Positions 43,648-48,333 of a stretch of 48,333 nt of DNA are shown one piece after another. Where the stretch lies: contig CALWLN010000208.1 of the NCBI GenBank assembly GCA_944381535.1, forward strand, positions 1-48,333, read 5' to 3'. A program made the translations under genes and the position numbers. The DNA comes from an uncultured Lachnospiraceae bacterium. Lineage in GTDB: Bacteria; Bacillota; Clostridia; Lachnospirales; Lachnospiraceae. Positions within the stretch are counted from its first letter, which is position 1; the number at the start of each line of letters is the position of its first letter. The notes under the pieces are model-generated. The model was not told the origin of the DNA. It ran no database searches and worked only from the letters and a program-made list of their open reading frames with translations.

Positions 43648-44082
43648 ATGCAAATAAGATTAGCAACGCCACAGGATTCTGAACAACTATATCTCTTAAA
43701 CGAAAAATTTAATGGCAAGGATGAGACTACACTGGACAACATCAAAGAATCTCTTTCCAAAAATCATCAGGAAATTGTCGTGGTGGCAGAAGAAGAAAGT
43801 ATTCTTGTAGGATTTGTCTGCGTTCAGATGAAAAAATCCTTTTGCTATAACGATTATATGCCTGAAATCACAGAAGTGTTTGTGCTGCCAGAATACAGAA
43901 GAAGGAAAATCGCAAGTGAGATGATATTATTTGCTGAAACATACTGTAAGCAAAATTATTCCCTTCACAAATTTGAACTTCTCACCGGAAATAAGAATCT
44001 TGAAGCACAGGCTTTATATCATACCCTTGGATACAGAAATGAAGGGGAGCTACATTTATCAAAACGAGGAAGGCTCTCTTGA
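43648..44082 (+). CDS. GNAT family N-acetyltransferase
   Basis: The 144-residue protein has the single-domain GNAT fold: MQIRLATPQDSEQLYLLNEKF at the N-terminus, ILVGFVCVQMKKSF near 52, EITEVFVLPEYRRRKIASEMILFAE near 73 with the acetyl-CoA loop RRRKIA, and LEAQALYHTLGYRNEGE near 117. It could acetylate an aminoglycoside-like or peptide amine. Its codon use is AT-rich, unlike almost all other genes here, a sign of transfer. GGAG lies about 8 bases before the ATG. Confidence 0.9.
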   Translation: MQIRLATPQDSEQLYLLNEKFNGKDETTLDNIKESLSKNHQEIVVVAEEESILVGFVCVQMKKSFCYNDYMPEITEVFVLPEYRRRKIASEMILFAETYCKQNYSLHKFELLTGNKNLEAQALYHTLGYRNEGELHLSKRGRLS

Positions 44083-44100
44083 CTGTTTAGCAGACTATCA

Positions 44101-44150
44101 CAAGGCTGCCAGGATAACGAAGCACTCTCCGTTATCCCGGCAGCTTTGTT
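44101..44150. terminator. Strong two-way terminator hairpin
   Basis: An 18-bp stem with one mismatch and one wobble pair (44102-44119 with 44130-44147) and a 10-base loop lies between the convergent GNAT and GH106-like genes. It is followed by TTTGTTT on the plus strand. Confidence 0.75.
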
Positions 44151-44155
44151 TCCAG

Positions 44156-47100
44156 CTATGCCTGTTTCTTCTTTAGTACAATCCCGTTAAGCCCGCTATC
44201 CACCAGGGCGTAATCCTCCGACCAATTTTCCCCCGTAGTCACATAATGCATCGGGCCATAGGATTTGCCGGTCCTTGGCAGCAGGTGCAGAGGACCAAAC
44301 AGGTTCCGCCGGTGGCCCACCACGGTGACCCAAATGGCCTCCCCCCGGGCAACCGCCTCCGTCACATCCGCCTCAAAAGGCTCCCAATACAGGTACGTTT
44401 CCTGTCCGGCCGCCAGGACCTTCATCATGCTGCCGGCAAAGGATTCCGGTGAGAGCACCACCCTCTCTCCTTCCCCAAGGGGGCCGATTGCCTCATAATC
44501 CCCGGCATTCAGAACGTAGGTTACTTCACCTGTGTAGAAGGGCAGCCCGTACTCGGAGAGATTTCCGTATCCCAGCTTCTGTGGCGGCTTCGTCAGAAAA
44601 CAACGATGGCCATCTATCCGCGCCCCGAAACTGCCAAGCAAATATACAGCCTCCGGATTGGTGAGATTGGTGTAGGCCGTTTTTACGGAAATTGTGTTGT
44701 ATCCCACCTTCAGAATGCCCGCCGGAAGTTCCATCCGCTTAAAGCAGTCGTCAATCCAAATCTCCGGCGGTTCCGTCTGCTTCAGCGGGATTCCGTTCAC
44801 CGCGTAGCTCATTCGCTCCGGGCGCTCCCCGGCCAGGATCACTCTGCCCTCCGGCAAGTCCTCAATGTAAAATCCGTACTCCAGCTCCAGCTCCCCGTAG
44901 GAGGCTAGGCCTTTCTTTTTTTCAAACCAGGGCTGCAGCATTTCCCCGCCCCGGTGTTCCAGCCCCAGGGAATCCCGGACAGCCATATCGGCCTTTAAAA
45001 TTTCCTGCTCCTCGCTCCATGGGCCGTCCGCCCAACGCCAGCGAACAATATCCAGAACGCAGACATTTTCCTCGGACAACAAATAGGGGAAGGAGCCGGT
45101 GACCGCAATCTCCTCCAGTTTTTTTTCTTCCACGGGAAGGGGCTTTAGTCCCTCCTCCTTTTCCTCCGTCAGGACAAAGGCTCTGGTCCCGGCGGCCGGA
45201 AGGGAGAACTTAAGCACAAGACAGTCTCCCTCCCGGCTCAGAAGACCGTCGGCGTCCAGGCGGCTGCCCGTCTCCATCTCCCAGCACTGGCAGTGTCCGG
45301 CGGCTCCGGCACGGCAATACAGCAACAGGTCCTTCTTTTCCTCTTCCCTGTTTGTGTTGAGCACCGCCACACCCCGGCCAAAACCGTAGTCACGCATTTG
45401 CAGGAATACCTCCCGCTCCGGGGTACCGTCCGCTCTCCGCAGGCTTGCGTAGATTCCGGAATACCTGCGGACAGCCTCTACAATAGCTTCCTCGGAAAAC
45501 GGCACCCGCACCGCCTGCCCGGCCAGCGCAACCGGCTCATCACTGTGCCGCGCGTCCATATATTCCGGCGCCGCGCCCGCAAAGACTACCTTGCCACCGG
45601 CCTGAAGGAATTCCTTTAAAATGTTCAGGGTGGTGGAGCGGATCGTGTTCATCCCGCTTACAAGTACCACCCGGTAAGCGGTCTGTCCCACCCGGAGCAG
45701 CGCTTCTCCTGTCCGCGAACGCTCAACGCGATACATGGAGGCCATCATCTGTTCCTCGCCATAGTCATAGTCAATCTGATTTCCCAGCAGGATCCGGCAC
45801 AGCGTCTCATAATGCTCCTCCAGCTTTCTCACCTCCGGCGACCGGGCAAAAATCCAGTCCGCCCAGCCCAGATAACACTGGGACCAGGCCGATTCCACCG
45901 GATTTAATACCAGCACGTCGCATAAAGGATTTCCCTCGGTCATCAGGACACCGAACCGGGCAAAATACGACTCCACACCATTATAATAAGGATACCAGGG
46001 GGACTGATGTAAAATGCTGGCCGGGTAATCCCGCTTGGCCTCCCCCTCCATGGTGTACCAGGACAGATGGGGACAGCGCAGATTGATACCCAGAAGCGTC
46101 TGCCAGTCCCCCTCCGCTTTATGGCCCTTCATAGACAAATCCCATCCGGTACAGCCGTAAAGCTCCGACAAAAGCCACTTCTTTCCAGTCTGCCTGGCGG
46201 CGGAAGTAAGCTGCTTCACAGTCCAGTAACAGGTGTTGCTTTGCCCCAACACATCCACCCCAGGATAGTCCATATAGGGATAAAAACGCATAAGAGAGCC
46301 ATGAGGCGCCGCCTGACTGGTGAGCGAATCCTCATGGAGCACATGCCCGGTAAACAGCATCCCATTTTCCCTGCACCAACGGCTGATGGGAGCGGCAAAC
46401 CGCTCCAGGAACAGATTGTCCGTCAAATCAAAATAGTCGTGTTTCACCGGAGCCAGCTTCTCCCCGCCGGGCCGATAAAAAAGCTCCGGCAGCACCTCTC
46501 TGGCATCATAGCCGTACCGAGCGAGAAATTCCTCAAACAGATCGTCGGTCCAGGCCACGGAACAGGTGGTGATGCCGTTCTCTGTCTTAAGATCCCCCAT
46601 CCCCTTTCCCCGATGGGGTTCATCGGTAAAAATTCCCCGGATGGAGGTTCCGAGCCGCGCTCCGCAATGCTTCCGGTACTGCTCATGGGTCAGCTCCATG
46701 AACCGCTCCACCGCTTCCCGGTTCATGGTATCAATGTAGGTATTTCCATTATAGTTGGAATTACAGGCATCTGGCACAATAGAAAACACAAGAATTTTCC
46801 ACTCTCCCGGCTCCGTTTCATGCTCCCGGGCCAGCCGTTCCAAAACAGCCGCCATATGTTCCGGCTCCGCCTTTTCATAAACGCTGACATTGATACCATC
46901 TATTTTCGCCGCGAACACCGCAATCAACTCCCAGCCTTCCATAGGAACGGTGGACACCTTCTGCCCCGCCATTACGGCGGGCATTTTAAGCAAGTCCGGG
47001 CTTTCCGCAAGAACGGAGGGCGCCATTTCCGAAACCACCAGTGACTTCATCCTGTATTCCGGGTTTTCCGTCACCATACCGCCCGCGCTTCCGGAGGGCC

Positions 47101-47377
47101 AGCGATCCTCGTCATAGAGCCACGCCTCCATCCCCAGCCGTTCTCCCTCGTCCGCTCCGGCGTTAATCAATTCAAACCATTCCTGCCCCAGATATTCCGT
47201 AATCAGTCCGGTTCTGGAATGCATGAAATAACCTCCGAACCCCATCTCCTTCATCACATGGATCTGTCGCAGAAGCTCTTCCTTCTTCAATTCTCCGTTC
47301 CAAGACCAGAAGGGTTTTCCCCGGTACTCGCTTCCCGGCTGTTCAAATTTCTCCACAAACTCCCATGTCTCCATAGA
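44156..47377 (-). CDS. GH106-like large glycoside hydrolase (alpha-L-rhamnosidase type)
   Basis: The protein is 1073 residues from the ATG at 47377, which has AAGGCGG about 8 bases upstream; the ATG at 47392 is less well placed. The first 600 residues fit the TIM-barrel GH106-like family. Seen: RGKPFWSWNGELKKEELLRQI near residue 20, GFGGYFMHSRTGL near 48, WLYDEDRWPSGSAGG near 85, and GIFTDEPHRGKG near 245 with a likely catalytic or metal Glu. The C-terminal half holds a Rossmann-like beta-galactosidase-trimerisation-type part and beta-sandwich domains. There is no signal peptide, so it probably acts in the cytoplasm on imported rhamnosides or related plant glycosides. It stands alone, with the strong hairpin after it. 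Confidence 0.88.
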   Translation of the reverse strand, partial: SMETWEFVEKFEQPGSEYRGKPFWSWNGELKKEELLRQIHVMKEMGFGGYFMHSRTGLITEYLGQEWFELINAGADEGERLGMEAWLYDEDRWPSGSAGGMVTENPEYRMKSLVVSEMAPSVLAESPDLLKMPAVMAGQKVSTVPMEGWELIAVFAAKIDGINVSVYEKAEPEHMAAVLERLAREHETEPGEWKILVFSIVPDACNSNYNGNTYIDTMNREAVERFMELTHEQYRKHCGARLGTSIRGIFTDEPHRGKGMGDLKTENGITTCSVAWTDDLFEEFLARYGYDAREVLPELFYRPGGEKLAPVKHDYFDLTDNLFLERFAAPISRWCRENGMLFTGHVLHEDSLTSQAAPHGSLMRFYPYMDYPGVDVLGQSNTCYWTVKQLTSAARQTGKKWLLSELYGCTGWDLSMKGHKAEGDWQTLLGINLRCPHLSWYTMEGEAKRDYPASILHQSPWYPYYNGVESYFARFGVLMTEGNPLCDVLVLNPVESAWSQCYLGWADWIFARSPEVRKLEEHYETLCRILLGNQIDYDYGEEQMMASMYRVERSRTGEALLRVGQTAYRVVLVSGMNTIRSTTLNILKEFLQAGGKVVFAGAAPEYMDARHSDEPVALAGQAVRVPFSEEAIVEAVRRYSGIYASLRRADGTPEREVFLQMRDYGFGRGVAVLNTNREEEKKDLLLYCRAGAAGHCQCWEMETGSRLDADGLLSREGDCLVLKFSLPAAGTRAFVLTEEKEEGLKPLPVEEKKLEEIAVTGSFPYLLSEENVCVLDIVRWRWADGPWSEEQEILKADMAVRDSLGLEHRGGEMLQPWFEKKKGLASYGELELEYGFYIEDLPEGRVILAGERPERMSYAVNGIPLKQTEPPEIWIDDCFKRMELPAGILKVGYNTISVKTAYTNLTNPEAVYLLGSFGARIDGHRCFLTKPPQKLGYGNLSEYGLPFYTGEVTYVLNAGDYEAIGPLGEGERVVLSPESFAGSMMKVLAAGQETYLYWEPFEADVTEAVARGEAIWVTVVGHRRNLFGPLHLLPRTGKSYGPMHYVTTGENWSEDYALVDSGLNGIVLKKKQA

Positions 47378-47467
47378 TATACCGCCTTTCAAGCCAAAAC
47401 CTGTTCTCTCTCTAAGATTCTTTTCTGCTACGAAACCAGAGTATCATGAAATTTTCCAAAAAACAAG

Positions 47468-47845
47468 TTAATGTTTACTCGTGAAACTTCCCCTTTCATA
47501 GGTTATCGTCTCCTCCGTATACTTTCTATCCATCTCATGGCGGATTTTTCGGTTTTGTACCGTATCAAACACTTCCATCCGTTCCAGCTGATAGGGCGTT
47601 AAACAGCTTTCCTTCTCCGCCAGGGCCAGAATTTCCTTTGGTTCTTCCACGGACACCAGCGGCGGCGCGCCGCAAAGCTCCATAAACTTCCGGGCGTCCG
47701 TGGTGTCCTTCAGCTGTTTCCGAAGCTCTCTTTCGTCCAGAAAATACGTGATGCCCGCAATCTGCTCCCTGGCGCTGTCCGTCAAGGCCAATGCCAGCCA
47801 TTTTTCTTTAACTTTGTCAAATTCTAATGTTGTATCTATCTTCAT
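47468..47845 (-). pseudogene. Truncated MutS-like (MutS2-type) gene start
   Basis: The first 92 or so of 125 residues resemble the N-terminal helical part of MutS2/MutS-family ATPases: TLEFDKVKEKWLALALTDSA, then ELRKQLKDTTDARKFMELCG, then PKEILALAEKESCLTPYQLERM. The rest of the protein, including the ATPase, is missing. After about VFDTVQ the frame runs into unrelated sequence and stops. GGAGC precedes the ATG. I read this as a gene cut off soon after its start, leaving no functional repair protein. Confidence 0.65.
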
Positions 47846-47889
47846 TTTTTATATCGGCTCCTTATATTTATCTGATCTTATAAACTTTG

Positions 47890-48212
47890 CTATTTCTCAT
47901 ACATTTGCCCATCGCCACCCATCAGCGCCGTCATTTCCTCAATTTTTTCTAACGGGAATGGCGGTTGGGAGAGTGGTTTCATTGCGATCGACATTAATTT
48001 CATAGGATTATCGTCTGCCGCCACACGGTTGGAACTTAAATGTCCACATATTCGGCAGCGATGCAAAGGCAATTCGGGCAATGGTTCCGATGGTCGCTTC
48101 CGGCTCCGGCAGCTACCACCAATCTGCCGCATACTTTACAAGTAAAACTGTCTTTGCTTTTGTGTGTTTTGTAATAGCCTTTTTCATATTGTTTTCTTTT
48201 ATTCTCTCTAAG
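47890..48212 (-). pseudogene. RNHCP-domain protein gene, start lost and internally deleted
   Basis: One frame (48212 to about 48070) carries SKDSFTCKVCGRLVV and then SDHRNHCPNCLC, the defining RNHCP zinc-ribbon block. A second frame (to 47890) carries the family tail: HRCRICGHLSSNRVAADDN, MKLMSIAMKPLSQPPFPLE and MTALMGGDGQMYEK. The 30-40 residues that should join them are absent and the halves meet out of frame near 48062-48075. The first frame begins right after a TAA at 48213-48215 with no start codon, beside the probable IS200/IS605 end. The protein's function is unknown even in intact form. Confidence 0.75.
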
Positions 48213-48333
48213 TTAGCAACCCCCATTTCAAATGGGGGTTTAGACTTAACCCCTCCGGGGTATTTTACCGGTTCCGCCAGAGGCGGGGTCTCGCAGTACC
48301 ATTTTTACTGGTTGCCTCCTAAAGAAGGCGTCT
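48213..48333 (-). mobile_element. Probable IS200/IS605-type right end with structured RNA-like region
   Basis: On the minus strand this reads toward the RNHCP remnant as a series of short stems: GCC/GGC near the edge, CCGCC-AGA-GGCGG (48274-48286), ACCCC-TCC-GGGGT (48249-48261), and a perfect 11-bp stem AACCCCCATTT/AAATGGGGGTT around one base (48218-48240). Such a hairpin-rich end of about 110 bases is typical of IS200/IS605 right ends and the overlapping omega RNA of TnpB. The transposase/TnpB gene would lie beyond the window. This is a pattern judgement without the gene in view. Confidence 0.45.

Noticed and set aside
46067-47044. 325-codon plus-strand open frame opposite the GH106-like gene
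   Set aside because: Antisense to well-conserved glycosidase sequence, with no domain pattern and no ribosome site.

Overview
The window looks like a chromosomal segment of a gut-type Clostridia bacterium, most likely Lachnospiraceae. The basis is strong GGAGG ribosome-binding sites, LplABC-type sugar ABC transporter genes, a DUF6259-type glycosidase-like protein, GH4/GH38/GH106/GH116 glycosidase families, and catabolite-repression-style promoters. Almost everything up to about 31.3 kb is a glycan and sugar-acid utilisation region read from the minus strand. No rRNA, tRNA, CRISPR array or phage gene was seen.

Layout in minus-strand transcription order. Operon A (25.6 to 17.4 kb) holds a small unknown domain protein, a divergent NodB-like deacetylase, an IlvD/Edd-type dehydratase, an SDR, an unknown duplicated-domain protein, a GH4 glycosidase, a D-2-hydroxyacid dehydrogenase and an AgaS-like SIS protein. 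A GntR regulator follows (16.6 to 17.3 kb). Operon B (16.5 to 9.9 kb) holds a BadF-type sugar kinase, a GH38 alpha-mannosidase, a broken GH116 gene and a class II tagatose/fructose-bisphosphate aldolase. Operon C (9.7 to 6.0 kb) is two permeases and a lipoprotein binding protein. Operon D (5.9 to 0 kb) is a MATE transporter fused to the same small unknown domain, a second divergent deacetylase, a xylose-isomerase-like protein, a URO-D family protein and a broken DUF6259 gene. An AraC regulator faces away from operon A. At 26.7 to 31.3 kb an IclR regulon joins an MhpE-type aldolase, an MhpF-type acylating aldehyde dehydrogenase, a PfkB sugar-phosphate kinase and an FAH-family enzyme. Its two transcription units share a matching operator.

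Read together, AgaS, PfkB and the aldolase could form a tagatose-6-phosphate route. The dehydratase, SDR, FAH protein, MhpE and MhpF could form a non-phosphorylated sugar-acid route to pyruvate and acyl-CoA. Both are inferences from families and neighbourhood.

From 31.5 kb the content is mixed: a zinc-dependent phospholipase C-like protein, a GNAT, a second D-2-hydroxyacid dehydrogenase, an SGNH/MBOAT O-acylation pair, a tightly overlapped block (nuclease remnant, patatin, SbcD, SbcC, phosphatase), an AT-rich island with another GNAT, a large GH106-like glycosidase, and gene remnants ending at a probable IS200/IS605 end.

Two things stand out. First, the small domain plus degenerate NodB deacetylase module occurs twice, once with the domain fused to a MATE transporter. 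Second, at least six genes look internally deleted or truncated (DUF6259, GH116, PD-(D/E)XK nuclease, AAA-ATPase-like, MutS-like, RNHCP), several with the two halves still recognisable in different frames.
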